A stretch of 64,000 bases of DNA from JBBEAM01 sp942491105 (GCA_942491105.1 CALNZX010000002.1:409145-473144); one strand, 5' to 3'; positions 45,277-54,782 are shown, counted from the first letter of the stretch. Notes: generated by a model not told the origin, from the sequence alone. Program-made: numbers and translations.

Positions 45277-45344
45277 CCCGCGCGGGCTTCTCCCGTTCAG
45301 GCCGCTGTTGCGTCGCGGCGCGTGGGGGCATAAGTAAGGCCACC

Positions 45345-46499
45345 ATGAGCGCCGCGACCGCCACAAAACGCCACACGGACGTCTTCGCCCCGCCCGCCGA
45401 CGAGATCGACGGGCGGCGCAATCTCGTGGGCATGACCCTGGCCGAGATGACCGAAGCCTTGGGCGAACGCGGCTATCCGGCCTTTCGCGGCAAGCAGCTG
45501 TTCCACTGGGTCTATCACCAGGGGGTCACGGACTTCGAGCGGATGACCAGCCTGGCGAAGGAGTTCCGCAGCACGCTGTCGGAACATTTCGTCGTCGCGC
45601 GGCCGCAGATCGCGGTGGATCAGCGCTCCAGCGACGGCACCCGCAAGTGGCTGCTGAAGTGCCACGATGGGCAGGAAGTCGAAGCGGTGCACATTCCCGA
45701 GGAAGACAAGGGCAGGGGAACGCTCTGCGTCTCCAGCCAGGTCGGCTGTACCCTCACTTGCTCCTTCTGCCACACCGGCACCCAGCGGCTGGTGCGCAAC
45801 CTCTCGGCGGGGGAGATCGCCGGGCAGGTGATGCTGGCGCGCGACTGCCTCGACGGCTGGCCGAGTCCCAAGGAGGACCGGCAGCTCACCAACATCGTGA
45901 TGATGGGCATGGGCGAGCCGCTATACAATTTCGAGAACGTCAAGAAGGCCCTGCAGATCGTCATGGACCCGGCGGGCATCACCATCGGCCGGCGCAAGAT
46001 CACCCTGTCTACCTCCGGCGTGGTGCCGATGATGCGGCGCTGCGGCGAGGAGCTGGGGGTGAATCTCGCGGTCTCCCTGCATGCCGTCACCGATGAAATT
46101 CGCGACGAGATCGTACCGCTCAATCGCAAATACCCCTTGGCCGAGCTGCTGCGGGCCTGCCGCGACTACCCCGGCGCTCACAACGCCCGGCGGATCACTT
46201 TCGAATACGTCATGCTGAAGGGCGTCAACGACAGCGACGCCGACGCCCGTGAATTGGCACGGCTGCTCAAGGAGATGCCGGCCAAGGTCAATCTGATCCC
46301 CTTCAATCCCTGGCCCGGCACGGCCTATGTCTGCTCCGACTGGGACACCATCGAGCGTTTCTCGGACATCCTCTACGAGTACAATCTCTCGGCGCCGATC
46401 CGCCGCCCGCGCGGCCGCGACATCAATGCCGCCTGCGGCCAGTTGAAGAGCGCCAGCGAGCGCAAGCGCAAGAGCGAGCGCGACCCCGCCGAGGCCTAG
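45345..46499 (+). CDS. rlmN: 23S rRNA (adenine2503-C2)/tRNA methyltransferase RlmN
   Basis: A 384-residue radical-SAM enzyme. It shows the RNase-H-like N-terminal domain with GERGYPAFRGKQLFHWVY, the cluster motif GCTLTCSFCHTG (CX3CX2C), MGMGEPLYNFENV, a LSTSGVVPMMRR strand and the C-terminal methyl-carrying cysteine in DINAACGQL. It methylates A2503 of 23S rRNA and A37 of some tRNAs by a methyl-cysteine mechanism. All residues needed for activity are present. Confidence 0.97.
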   Translation: MSAATATKRHTDVFAPPADEIDGRRNLVGMTLAEMTEALGERGYPAFRGKQLFHWVYHQGVTDFERMTSLAKEFRSTLSEHFVVARPQIAVDQRSSDGTRKWLLKCHDGQEVEAVHIPEEDKGRGTLCVSSQVGCTLTCSFCHTGTQRLVRNLSAGEIAGQVMLARDCLDGWPSPKEDRQLTNIVMMGMGEPLYNFENVKKALQIVMDPAGITIGRRKITLSTSGVVPMMRRCGEELGVNLAVSLHAVTDEIRDEIVPLNRKYPLAELLRACRDYPGAHNARRITFEYVMLKGVNDSDADARELARLLKEMPAKVNLIPFNPWPGTAYVCSDWDTIERFSDILYEYNLSAPIRRPRGRDINAACGQLKSASERKRKSERDPAEA

Positions 46500-46607
46500 G
46501 CCCCGGCGCTCTTCCTAAATCCCCGAATTCCCGCGCGTTTAAGGCTCGACCGCCATGGCGGCGCGGGCTAGCCTTCCCGGGCGCGGAGGTTTCACTCGGG
46601 GGGCTAG

Positions 46608-47120
46608 TTGCCGAAAGCGATTCGACTCTACGTGCAGGCGATCGACAGCGTGAACCGGCGCGTCGGCAGGCTGGTCATGTACATGATCTTCCTGATGATG
46701 GGCCTGCTGCTGTTCTCCTCGATCTCGCGCACCTTCTTCGACACCTCCTTCATCTGGATCGTCGAAATGGCCCAGTTCATGATGGCCGCCTACTATCTTC
46801 TGGGCGGTGGCTATTCCATGCAGCTCGACGCCCATGTGCGCATGGACCTGGCCTACGACCGCCTGAGCGACCGGGGCAAGGCGGTCACCGATCTCTTCAC
46901 CGTCTTCCTGCTGGTCTTCTATCTCGGCTTCCTGCTGGCCGGCGGCATCTCCAGCACCGAATACGCCCTGCAGTATGGCCAGAAGAACTATTCCTCCTGG
47001 GCGCCGCCCCTGGCCCCGATCAAGATCATCATGTGCATCGGCATTCTGATGATGCTGCTGCAGGTGATCGCCACCTTCTTCAAGGATCTCGCGAAGGCCC
47101 TGGGCAGGCCGATCGCATGA
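46608..47120 (+). CDS. TRAP transporter small permease (DctQ type)
   Basis: A 170-residue protein with four membrane helices and the DctQ marks VEMAQFMMAAYYLLGGGY and MDLAYDRLSDRGKAV. It pairs with the large permease, which begins 16 bases downstream. No ATG is suitable; TTG at 46608 is used, with a GGGGGG element (46598-46603) just upstream. First gene of a three-component TRAP uptake system. Confidence 0.9.
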   Translation: MPKAIRLYVQAIDSVNRRVGRLVMYMIFLMMGLLLFSSISRTFFDTSFIWIVEMAQFMMAAYYLLGGGYSMQLDAHVRMDLAYDRLSDRGKAVTDLFTVFLLVFYLGFLLAGGISSTEYALQYGQKNYSSWAPPLAPIKIIMCIGILMMLLQVIATFFKDLAKALGRPIA

Positions 47121-47136
47121 CGCGCGGCACCCTCGC

Positions 47137-48459
47137 ATGAGCTACGAAGCCATCGCCCTGTTGATGTTCTCCTCGATGATGCTGCTGCTGCTGACCGGGC
47201 AGCGGGTGTTCGGCGTGATCGGCTTCGTCGCGGCGGCGGCGGCGCTGCTGCTGTGGGGCGACGGCGGCTTCGAGATGCCCTTCAACGCCAGCTTCGTTTT
47301 GCTCAACTGGTACCCGCTGCTGACCCTGCCGCTGTTCATCTTCATGGGCTACATGCTTTCGGAATCCGGCATCGCCAGCGATCTCTACCGGATGTTCCAT
47401 GTCTGGGCCGGGCCGGTGCGCGGCGGCCTGGCGATCGGCACCATCGGCCTGATGGTCGCGATCTCGGCGATGAACGGGCTGAGCGTCGCCGGCATGGCGA
47501 TCGGCGCCAGCATCGCCCTGCCGGAGATGCTGCGGCGCGGCTATGACAAGATCATGGTGACCGGCGTGATTCAGGCCGGCAGCTCGCTCGGCATTCTAGT
47601 GCCGCCCAGCGTGGTCCTGGTGCTCTACGGCATGATCGCGCGCCAGCCGGTCGGCCAGCTCTGGCTGGCCGGTGTCTTTCCGGGCCTGCTGCTGGCTGGG
47701 CTGTTCATCGCCTATATCGCGATCCGCTGCGCCATCCAGCCGAAGCTCGGTCCGCCGCTGCCGCTGGAGGAACGCAATATCGGCTGGGGCGAGAAGCTGC
47801 GCCTGCTGCGCGCCGGGTTCCTGCCGCTGCTGATCTTCTTTTCGATGACCGGGCTGTTCCTGATGGGGATCACCTCCCTGGTCGAAAGCTCCGCCGTCGG
47901 CGCCGCCGCGGCGACCGTCGCCGCGCTGGTCAAGCGCCGCCTGACCAAGACGGTGATCGAGGAGACGGTGCGCAAGACCCTGGCGATCAGCTGCATGTTC
48001 ATGTGGATCATCCTGGCCGCGCTTTGCTTCGGCGCGGTGTTCGATGGACTGGGCGCCGGCAAGGCGCTGCAGGCGCTGTTCGTCGACCGCTGGGCGCTCG
48101 ACCCCTGGACCATCCTGATCATGATGCAGCTTTCCTACCTGCTCATGGGCATGTTCCTGGACGACACCGCGATGCTGGTGATCGTCGCGCCGCTTTACGT
48201 GCCGCTGGTCATCCTGCTCGGCTTCGACCCGGTGTGGTACGGCGTGCTCTACACCATCACCTGCCAGATCGCCTACATGACGCCGCCCTTCGGCTACAAC
48301 CTCTTCCTGATGCGCGCCATGGCGCCGCCGGAGGTGACGCTCGCGGATATCTACCGCTCGATCGTGCCCTTCGTGCTGGTGATGCTCCTTGGCCTGGCGC
48401 TGGTCATGATCTTCCCGCAGATAGCTCTGTGGTTGCCCAGTCTGTACTATGGAAAATGA
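47137..48459 (+). CDS. TRAP transporter large permease (DctM type)
   Basis: A 440-residue protein with about twelve membrane segments of the DctM/SiaM family. Visible blocks are TLPLFIFMGYMLSESGIA, VAGMAIGASIALPEMLRRGYD, GSSLGILVPPSVVLVLYGM and the second inverted repeat with MFLDDTAMLVIVAPLYVP. The large permease carries the substrate with sodium through an elevator-type movement. It lies between the small permease and the substrate-binding gene. Two hairpins separate it from the latter. Confidence 0.95.
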   Translation: MSYEAIALLMFSSMMLLLLTGQRVFGVIGFVAAAAALLLWGDGGFEMPFNASFVLLNWYPLLTLPLFIFMGYMLSESGIASDLYRMFHVWAGPVRGGLAIGTIGLMVAISAMNGLSVAGMAIGASIALPEMLRRGYDKIMVTGVIQAGSSLGILVPPSVVLVLYGMIARQPVGQLWLAGVFPGLLLAGLFIAYIAIRCAIQPKLGPPLPLEERNIGWGEKLRLLRAGFLPLLIFFSMTGLFLMGITSLVESSAVGAAAATVAALVKRRLTKTVIEETVRKTLAISCMFMWIILAALCFGAVFDGLGAGKALQALFVDRWALDPWTILIMMQLSYLLMGMFLDDTAMLVIVAPLYVPLVILLGFDPVWYGVLYTITCQIAYMTPPFGYNLFLMRAMAPPEVTLADIYRSIVPFVLVMLLGLALVMIFPQIALWLPSLYYGK

Positions 48460-48532
48460 TAAAGAAGCCGCCGCGAGGAATCTGAGCCCCGCGCAAAAAG
48501 GCGGAGCTATGAAGGCGTTGTATTTAAGCCGG

Positions 48533-48577
48533 CCCCCGATACCGGGGGGAATTGTAGGGCGTGGCAGAAACCACGCC
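48533..48577 (+). promoter_or_regulatory. Two RNA hairpins between TRAP permease and binding-protein genes
   Basis: CCCCCG-ATAC-CGGGGG (48533-48548) and GGCGTGG-CAGAAA-CCACGCC (48558-48577), the latter followed by GGATTTTAAT. They lie in the 144-base gap before the binding-protein RBS (AGGGAG) and may act as a partial terminator or as an RNA-stability element that raises binding-protein expression. Confidence 0.5.
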
Positions 48578-48603
48578 GGATTTTAATCAGGGAGTATGCA
48601 GAT

Positions 48604-49659
48604 ATGACGGAAAGACGCGACTTTCTCAAAAAAGCTGGTCTCGCGACGGCGGGTGTCGCCGCGGCCTCGACCTTCCCCGCGCCCTATGTGAAGGCGCAAA
48701 GCAAGATCAAGTGGCGCCTGCAGACCTATGCCGGTCCGGCGCTGGGCGCGCATGTCATCAAGCCCTCGATCGATTCCTTCAACAAGATCGCCAATGGCGA
48801 GATGGAGATCGAGCTCTTCTACGCCGATCAGCTGGTGCCCACGGGCGAGCTGTTCCGGGCGATGCAGCAGGGCACCATCGATGCCGTGCAGAGCGACGAC
48901 GATTCCATCGCCGCGCCGGTCGATATCTCGGTCTTCGGCGGCTACTTCCCCTTTGCCACGCGCTACAGCCTCGACGTGCCGGTGCTGTTCGAGCAGTACG
49001 GCCTGAAGGAGATTTGGGAAGAGGCCTATGGCGAGGTCGAGGGCGTCAAGTGGCTCAGCGCCGGCGCCTGGGATCCCTGCCATTTCAATACCGTCGACCC
49101 GATCCGCAGCCTGGAGGACCTGAAGGGCCTGCGGGTCTTCACCTTCCCGACGGCGGGCCGCTTCCTGTCGCGCTTCGGCGTGGTGCCGGTGACCCTGCCC
49201 TGGGAAGACATCGAGGTCGCGGTGCAGACCGGCGAACTCGACGGCATCGCCTGGTCGGGTATCACCGAGGACTACACCGTCGGTTGGGCCGATGTGACCA
49301 ACTACTTCCTGACCAACAACATCTCCGGCGCCTGGTGCGGCTCCTACTTCGCCAACGAGGAGCGTTGGAACGAGATGCCCGAGCATCTGCAGGAGCTGTT
49401 CAAGGTCTGCATGGACTCCTCGCACTACTACCGCCAGCACTGGTACTGGGGCGGCGAGGCCGATTTGCGCGTCAACGGCACCAAGCTGGAGCTGACCTCG
49501 ATCCCCGACGAGGAATGGGGCCAGGTCGAGGCCGAGGCCGAGAAGTTCTGGGAAGAGATCGCCGCCGAAAGCGACCGCACCGCCCGGGTGATCGAGATCT
49601 TCAAGGAATATGCGCGGGTGATGCGCGAGGCGGGCAAGCCCTACCGCTACAACGTCTAG
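48604..49659 (+). CDS. TRAP transporter substrate-binding protein (DctP type)
   Basis: A 351-residue periplasmic protein with a Tat-type signal (ERRDFLKKAGLATAGVAAA, cut near VKAQ). The mature domain shows the DctP pattern: IEIELFYADQLVPTGELFRAMQQG-type helix, LEDLKGLRVF and the conserved Arg-bearing strand, then VPVTLPWEDIEVAVQTGELDG. The abundance of Trp and Asp resembles binders of carboxylates such as 2-oxo acids. The ligand is unknown. It is the last gene of the TRAP set and is closed by a terminator. Confidence 0.93.
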   Translation: MTERRDFLKKAGLATAGVAAASTFPAPYVKAQSKIKWRLQTYAGPALGAHVIKPSIDSFNKIANGEMEIELFYADQLVPTGELFRAMQQGTIDAVQSDDDSIAAPVDISVFGGYFPFATRYSLDVPVLFEQYGLKEIWEEAYGEVEGVKWLSAGAWDPCHFNTVDPIRSLEDLKGLRVFTFPTAGRFLSRFGVVPVTLPWEDIEVAVQTGELDGIAWSGITEDYTVGWADVTNYFLTNNISGAWCGSYFANEERWNEMPEHLQELFKVCMDSSHYYRQHWYWGGEADLRVNGTKLELTSIPDEEWGQVEAEAEKFWEEIAAESDRTARVIEIFKEYARVMREAGKPYRYNV

Positions 49660-49683
49660 CTTTCTAGGCGCATCGAGACGGGA

Positions 49684-49716
49684 GGCCCGTTCCGAAAGGA
49701 GCGGGCCTTCTTTTTT
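49684..49716 (+). terminator. Rho-independent terminator after the TRAP operon
   Basis: A 10-bp stem GGCCCGTTCC (49684-49693) with GGAGCGGGCC (49698-49707), including one G-U pair, and a GAAA tetraloop. It is followed by TTCTTTTTTC. Confidence 0.93.
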
Positions 49717-50444
49717 CAGCGCGCCAGGACGATGATCTCCGGCGTGTCGGGGCCGAGCGGGCTGCGATCCCAGTCGCCGTACCAGGTCACCTCCTCGAAG
49801 CCCGCCTGCGCCAGCAAGGCCGCCAGTTCTTCCGCCGTGACGAAACGCAGGGTCGAGGGCGCGGTGAGCTGGCTGCCGTCGGCGAAGCGGGTGCGGGTTT
49901 CGAAGGTGACGTAGCGGCCGTCCACCGAGGTCAGCACCCAGCGCGCCTCGACGGGACCGTATTCGGGATGCACCACGGTCTCGCTGTCGTCCTCGGTCCA
50001 GGTCTCCCATTCCCGAGCCGCCGGGTTGCGGGTCTCGAAGGCGAGACAGCCGCCCTCCGCCAAGTGCCGCTTCATATTCCTCAGCACCGCCAGGATTTCG
50101 CTGTTTTCCAGGAACACCTGAAAGACATGGCCGGTCATGACGATCAAATCGAAGCGTTCGGCGAGATCGAGCCGGTCGGCGAAGCCTTCAACCCAGGCGA
50201 TCTCACCCGCCTCGGGCTTGCGTCTGGCTTCGGCCAGCATCGCCGCCGCCGGGTCGGCCCCGGTCACCTGGTGCCCCTTGGCCGCCAGGGCGCAGGCCAG
50301 CCGCCCGGTGCCGCAGCCGACGTCGAGCACGCGCCTGGGCGCCGCGCCCGCCAGTTCCAGGTAGAAGGGCGTATCTTCGCCGAAGTCGTTGAAGAGATCG
50401 TAGACCGCGGCCAGGCGCGGGTCGGTGAAGATCTTGTCGGGCAT
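49716..50444 (-). CDS. Class I SAM-dependent methyltransferase
   Basis: A 242-residue small-molecule methyltransferase. Motif I is VLDVGCGTGRLACALAAKG (about 39-57), the acidic ribose-binding residue follows in VTGADPAAAML, and motif IV-like FDLIVMTGHVFQVFLE is present. It resembles the YcgJ/Methyltransf_25 group acting on unknown metabolites. Its start is 140 bases from the divergent argG gene. Confidence 0.88.
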   Translation of the reverse strand: MPDKIFTDPRLAAVYDLFNDFGEDTPFYLELAGAAPRRVLDVGCGTGRLACALAAKGHQVTGADPAAAMLAEARRKPEAGEIAWVEGFADRLDLAERFDLIVMTGHVFQVFLENSEILAVLRNMKRHLAEGGCLAFETRNPAAREWETWTEDDSETVVHPEYGPVEARWVLTSVDGRYVTFETRTRFADGSQLTAPSTLRFVTAEELAALLAQAGFEEVTWYGDWDRSPLGPDTPEIIVLAR

Positions 50445-50584
50445 GGGCTCGTTTCGCTACGCAGGGCGCAGGAGCTTAGCTCAGGCGCTGCCGCGGCAAC
50501 AGCGGCCCAAGGCATGCGGCTTGCCTTGCTCCGGGCGGCGCAATGCCTATACTCCGCGCCGAATTCGCATCTACGTGAGGCCCC

Positions 50585-51796
50585 ATGTCCGAGATCAAGA
50601 AAGTCGTCCTAGCCTATTCCGGCGGACTCGATACCTCCGTCATCCTGAAATGGCTGCAGGAAACCTACCGCTGCGAGGTGGTGACCTTTACCGCCGACCT
50701 GGGTCAGGGCGAGGAGCTGGAGCCGGCGCGCAAGAAGGCGGAGATGCTCGGCATCAAGCCGGAAAACATCTACATCGAGGATCTGCGCGAGACCTTCGTG
50801 CGCGACTACGTCTTCCCGATGTTCCGCGCCAACGCGCTCTACGAGGGCGAATACCTGCTCGGCACCTCGATCGCCCGGCCGCTGATTTCCAAGCGCCAGA
50901 TCGAGATCGCGCGGGAGACCGGCGCCGATGCGGTTTGTCATGGCGCCACCGGCAAGGGCAACGACCAGGTCCGTTTCGAGCTCGGTTACTACGCGCTCAA
51001 TCCGGACATCAAGGTGATCGCGCCCTGGCGCGAGTGGGACCTGACCAGCCGCACCAAGCTGATCGACTTCGCCGAGCAGCATCAGATTCCCATCGCCAAG
51101 GACAAGCGCGGCGAGGCGCCCTTCAGCGTCGACGCCAACCTGCTGCACATCTCCGCCGAGGGGAAGGTGCTGGAGGATCCCTGGGAAGCGCCGGAGGAAT
51201 ACGTTTTCTCGCGCAGCGTCTCTCCCGAGGACGCCCCGGACCAGGCCACCGAGATCGTCGTCGACTTCGAGGCCGGCGATCCCGTGGCCATCGACGGCAA
51301 GGCGCTGTCGCCGGCGGCCCTGCTGACCGAGCTCAACCGTCTCGCCGGGGAGAACGGCATCGGCCGCCTCGATCTGGTCGAGGGGCGCTTCGTCGGTATG
51401 AAGAGCCGTGGCGTCTACGAAACGCCGGGCGGCACCATCCTGATCAAGGCCCATCGGGCGATGGAATCGATCACCCTCGACCGCGGCGCCATGCATCTCA
51501 AGGACGAGCTGATGCCGCGCTACGCGGAGCTGCTGTACAACGGCTTCTGGTGGTCGCCGGAGCGCGAGATGCTGCAGGCCCTGATCGACAAGAGCCAGAC
51601 CAATGTCTGCGGCAGCGTCCGGCTCAAGCTCTACAAGGGCAATGTCATCGTCACCGGCCGCAAGTCGCCGTTGAGCCTCTACAGCCTGGAGCATGTCACC
51701 TTCGAGGACGACGACGTCTACGATCAGCGCGACGCCGAGGGTTTCATCAAGCTGAACGCCTTGCGCCTGCGCCTGCTCAACCGGCAGAAGCGCTGA
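50585..51796 (+). CDS. argG: Argininosuccinate synthase
   Basis: A 403-residue enzyme that condenses citrulline and aspartate with ATP in arginine synthesis. The N-type ATP pyrophosphatase loop is AYSGGLDTSV, followed by VVTFTADLGQGEE, GTSIARPLI, HGATGKGNDQVRFE and ALNPDIKVIAPWREWD; length is standard. It is followed after 10 bases by a methyltransferase-like gene. Arginine supply could matter to the CphA-like operon 40 kb away, but nothing in the sequence ties them together. Confidence 0.98.
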   Translation: MSEIKKVVLAYSGGLDTSVILKWLQETYRCEVVTFTADLGQGEELEPARKKAEMLGIKPENIYIEDLRETFVRDYVFPMFRANALYEGEYLLGTSIARPLISKRQIEIARETGADAVCHGATGKGNDQVRFELGYYALNPDIKVIAPWREWDLTSRTKLIDFAEQHQIPIAKDKRGEAPFSVDANLLHISAEGKVLEDPWEAPEEYVFSRSVSPEDAPDQATEIVVDFEAGDPVAIDGKALSPAALLTELNRLAGENGIGRLDLVEGRFVGMKSRGVYETPGGTILIKAHRAMESITLDRGAMHLKDELMPRYAELLYNGFWWSPEREMLQALIDKSQTNVCGSVRLKLYKGNVIVTGRKSPLSLYSLEHVTFEDDDVYDQRDAEGFIKLNALRLRLLNRQKR

Positions 51797-51806
51797 GAGC
51801 CGGGCG

Positions 51807-52655
51807 ATGAGCGGTTCGGGCCAGGGGCGGCCGACCAGGGATCTCCATAGCGAGGTCCTGGAGCAGCTGCAGCGCGGTCTCGCCGCGCCGCAGGGCACCC
51901 CGGCCCAGAAGCTCCAGCATGCCTTGCGGATGCTGGCCAAGTACCGCTCGGTGCTGATCAGCAACACCATCGCCCAGCAGGACGGCCGGACCGTGCAGGG
52001 CGGACCCTTCAAGGGCATGGAGTCCCTCAAGGGCGTGACCGAGGGCTGCTACGCGCCGAAGCTGCTCGGCTGTTACGAATCCGAGCTGCACCCGCATATC
52101 AAGGGGGCGATCCGCCGCGGCTACGACCGTATCGTCAACATCGGTTCGGCAGAGGGCTACTACGCCGTCGGCATGGCGCTGCGCCTGCCCGAGGCGGAGA
52201 TTCGCGCCTACGACATCGATGAAAAAGCCCAGGCCGCCTGCCGCAAGCTTGCCGAGCAGAACGGCGTTGCCGAGCGGGTCGCGATCGCCGGCGAGTTCCA
52301 GGGCGCCGATTTCGACAAGCTGGCCGAGGAACCCGGCAGCACCCTGGTGCTGTGCGATATCGAGGGGGCCGAGCGCGCGCTGCTCGATCCCGAACGCTTC
52401 CCCGGCCTGAAGCGTCTCGACATCATCGTCGAACTGCACGACGTCCTGAACCCCGCGATCTCCCGCGCGATCACCGACCGCTTCGCCGCAAGCCACGAGA
52501 TCATGGTGGTGCCGCACGACCTGCCCAAGGCCGAGCTGCCCCCGTTCTTCCAGGGGTTGGATCATCTCGACCGCCTGCTGGCGGTCTGGGAATGGCGCAG
52601 CGGCCCGACACCCTGGGCGGTGATGCTGGCCAAGGCCGGAATGAATGGCGGCTAG
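51807..52655 (+). CDS. Methyltransferase-like Rossmann protein, unknown substrate
   Basis: A 282-residue protein. An N-terminal helical part includes GGPFKGMESLKGVTEGCYAP. A Rossmann core has IVNIGSAEGYYAVGMALRLP in place of the usual motif I glycine run, then AYDIDEKAQAACRKLAEQNG and LVLCDIEGAERALL, resembling FkbM/class I methyltransferases. The ending WEWRSGPTPWAVM is well formed. It starts 10 bases after argG and is likely co-transcribed. Enzymatic role unknown. Confidence 0.8.
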   Translation: MSGSGQGRPTRDLHSEVLEQLQRGLAAPQGTPAQKLQHALRMLAKYRSVLISNTIAQQDGRTVQGGPFKGMESLKGVTEGCYAPKLLGCYESELHPHIKGAIRRGYDRIVNIGSAEGYYAVGMALRLPEAEIRAYDIDEKAQAACRKLAEQNGVAERVAIAGEFQGADFDKLAEEPGSTLVLCDIEGAERALLDPERFPGLKRLDIIVELHDVLNPAISRAITDRFAASHEIMVVPHDLPKAELPPFFQGLDHLDRLLAVWEWRSGPTPWAVMLAKAGMNGG

Positions 52656-52662
52656 CCTGCGT

Positions 52663-53373
52663 CTAGTGCATCAGCGCCGTGGGCAGCGGGCTGACGCCGA
52701 AGATCACCGAGTGCGCGCCGAGCACCACGGCGAACAGCAGCAGGCCGAGCAGGGGCCGCCACCAGCCGAGGCCAGCCCAATCCATCTCGGTGCGTCCGGC
52801 GAGCAAGGCGGCGAAGGGGATCACCGAGGTGGTCAGCTTGACCGGCCCCCAGGCGGCGCCGAGGCTGACCTCCCGGCGATGGTCGATATGCCACATACCG
52901 CCCAGCGTGAGCACCAGGATGCCGCCCATCAAGATGGCGCTGGCGGCATCGCCGTTGGCGATCAAGTGGCTGGCCGCCCAGAGCGCCATGCCCCAGAGAG
53001 AGGGATGGCGGGTGACCCGCAGAATGCCTGGCGCCGGGTTCAGTTCATCCCCGGCGGCGCTTTCGAAGCCGGCCATGGTCGGGCTGCGGGAAGTCAGGCC
53101 GGCGACCAGCAGGATGAAGGCGAAGGGCATGACGATCAGTGGGATCCAACGCAGCCTCGGATCGGCCGGCCAGAGTTCAATGTAGGGGGCATCGCCATAG
53201 GCAAAGACCATCCAAATGAAAGCGACGGCGGCCAGCAGGGAATACAGGCCGCGAAACTTGCCCTCGCCGTAGCGCTGCACCAGATTGTCGCGAATCTGAA
53301 CACTCGACAGCAGGAAGTGCGCGCCCACGAACAGGGCCGTCGCCGCTAGAAGCTCGCTCAAACCACTCATCAT
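52663..53373 (-). CDS. NnrU family membrane protein
   Basis: A 236-residue protein with six or seven membrane helices and the NnrU motif ILRVTRHPSLWGMALWAASHLIANGD plus GMWHIDHRREVSLGAAW. NnrU was found in denitrification clusters, but relatives such as plant Z-ISO are heme-dependent isomerases, and most bacterial copies, like this one, are not next to nitrogen-oxide genes. It is convergent with the methyltransferase-like gene (7 bases). Confidence 0.9.
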   Translation of the reverse strand: MMSGLSELLAATALFVGAHFLLSSVQIRDNLVQRYGEGKFRGLYSLLAAVAFIWMVFAYGDAPYIELWPADPRLRWIPLIVMPFAFILLVAGLTSRSPTMAGFESAAGDELNPAPGILRVTRHPSLWGMALWAASHLIANGDAASAILMGGILVLTLGGMWHIDHRREVSLGAAWGPVKLTTSVIPFAALLAGRTEMDWAGLGWWRPLLGLLLFAVVLGAHSVIFGVSPLPTALMH

Positions 53374-53489
53374 GATGAGACTCTATGCGCCGCCGCGAGT
53401 CGGGTCCAGCGGCCCGGTTCATCGCGGATCGCGTTGTATGACCGGCCGCGCCTATGGCGGTGCGTGCCAACGCGTGCTAGAGAGCGGCC

Positions 53490-53795
53490 ATGAAGAGCGA
53501 AAAAGATAAAAACGAGAAACTCGATCCCGTCGCCGGCAGCATTCTCGACCTGTTGGCGGCGCAAGCGCCCGGCAAGACCATCAGTCCCAGCGACGCGGCG
53601 CGCGCCTACTACGAGGCGCGGCGCAAGCCTAGCGATCCGGCGGATGGCTGGCGCGGTTATCTGAACGCCGCCAATCAGCAGGCGCTGCACCTGGCGCGCG
53701 CCGGGCGTATCGAAATCCTGCGCCGCGGCGAGCCCCAGGATCCGCATAAGCCGATCAAGGGGCTGCTGCGCCTGAGGCTTCCGGAAAAAGCCTAG
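53490..53795 (+). CDS. DUF3253 family protein
   Basis: A 101-residue protein with a Lys/Glu-rich start and the DUF3253 winged-helix-like core. Its segments are ILDLLAAQAPGKTISPSDAARAYY, WRGYLNAANQQALHLARAGRIEILRRG and KGLLRLRLP. Function is unknown; the fold suggests nucleic-acid or protein binding. Its stop overlaps the convergent folD stop by 4 bases. Confidence 0.88.
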   Translation: MKSEKDKNEKLDPVAGSILDLLAAQAPGKTISPSDAARAYYEARRKPSDPADGWRGYLNAANQQALHLARAGRIEILRRGEPQDPHKPIKGLLRLRLPEKA

Positions 53796-54688
53796 AACTT
53801 AGGCTCGGCCAAGCCGTTCTGGCGGCAGGCCGCGGTCACGGTATTGGCGAGCAGGCAGGCGATGGTCATGGGGCCGACGCCGCCGGGCACCGGGGTGATC
53901 GCCCCGGCGATCGTTTTCGCCATTTCGAAATCCACATCGCCGACCAGCCGTCCCTTGCCGCCTTCTTCCTTGGGCGGCAGGCGGTTGATCCCGACATCGA
54001 TCACCGTCGCGCCGGGCTTGATCCAGGAGGCCTCGATCATCTCCGGCCGCCCGACCGCGGCGATCAGGATATCCGCTTCGCGGCAGACGCTGGGCAGGTC
54101 CTGGGTGCGGCTGTGCGCGATCGTGACCGTGCAGTTGTCGCCGAGCAGGAGCTGCGCCATCGGCTTGCCGACGATGTTGGAGCGGCCGACCACGACGGCG
54201 TTCTTGCCGGAGAGATCGCCGAGCCGGTCGCGCAGCAGCAGCAGGCAGCCGAGCGGGGTGCAGGGCACCATGGCGGCCTTGTCGCCGGTCGACAGGCGGC
54301 CGACGTTGATGACGTGGAAGCCATCGACATCCTTGTCGGGATCGATCGCCGCCAGCACCTTTTGTTCGTCGATCTGCTTGGGCAGGGGCAGCTGCACCAG
54401 GATGCCGTGCACGCTGGCGTCCTCGTTGAGCTCGGCGACCAGTCTGAGCAGATCCTCCTCGCCGATCCCGGCATCGAGCTTGTGCTCGAAGGAGTTCATT
54501 CCGGCCTCGAGGGTCTGCTTGCCCTTGGAGCGGACATAGACCTGGCTGGCTGGGTCCTCGCCGACCAGCACCACGGCCAACCCCGGGGTCACGCCGTGTT
54601 CGGCCTTCAGGGCGCCGACCTCCTTCGCCACCCGCTCGCGCAGCCTGCCCGCGAAGGCCTTGCCGTCGATGATCGCCGCTTCCGTCAT
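53792..54688 (-). CDS. folD: Bifunctional methylenetetrahydrofolate dehydrogenase/cyclohydrolase
   Basis: A 298-residue FolD. It interconverts 5,10-methylene-, methenyl- and 10-formyl-tetrahydrofolate with NADP. The catalytic Lys sits in YVRSKGKQTLEAG, followed by VHGILVQLPLPKQID, PDKDVDGFHVINVG, AVVVGRSNIVGKPMAQLLL and TPVPGGVGPMTIACLL; all are intact. It is followed on the same strand direction by no close gene. Confidence 0.97.
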   Translation of the reverse strand: MTEAAIIDGKAFAGRLRERVAKEVGALKAEHGVTPGLAVVLVGEDPASQVYVRSKGKQTLEAGMNSFEHKLDAGIGEEDLLRLVAELNEDASVHGILVQLPLPKQIDEQKVLAAIDPDKDVDGFHVINVGRLSTGDKAAMVPCTPLGCLLLLRDRLGDLSGKNAVVVGRSNIVGKPMAQLLLGDNCTVTIAHSRTQDLPSVCREADILIAAVGRPEMIEASWIKPGATVIDVGINRLPPKEEGGKGRLVGDVDFEMAKTIAGAITPVPGGVGPMTIACLLANTVTAACRQNGLAEPKF

Positions 54689-54782
54689 CTGCCTCTTCCC
54701 CTCGATTTGCTCGAATTCAGTGTTGCGCGAGTCTTTCCGCCGCCGTCGGCCCCCGCCTGCCTGTCAGCGCCGATTTCAACCC

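Noticed and set aside
41186..51796. Functional link between asparaginase, argininosuccinate synthase and the CphA-like operon (aspartate/arginine supply)
   Set aside because: The genes lie 30-45 kb apart with unrelated operons between them; metabolic plausibility alone is not evidence.
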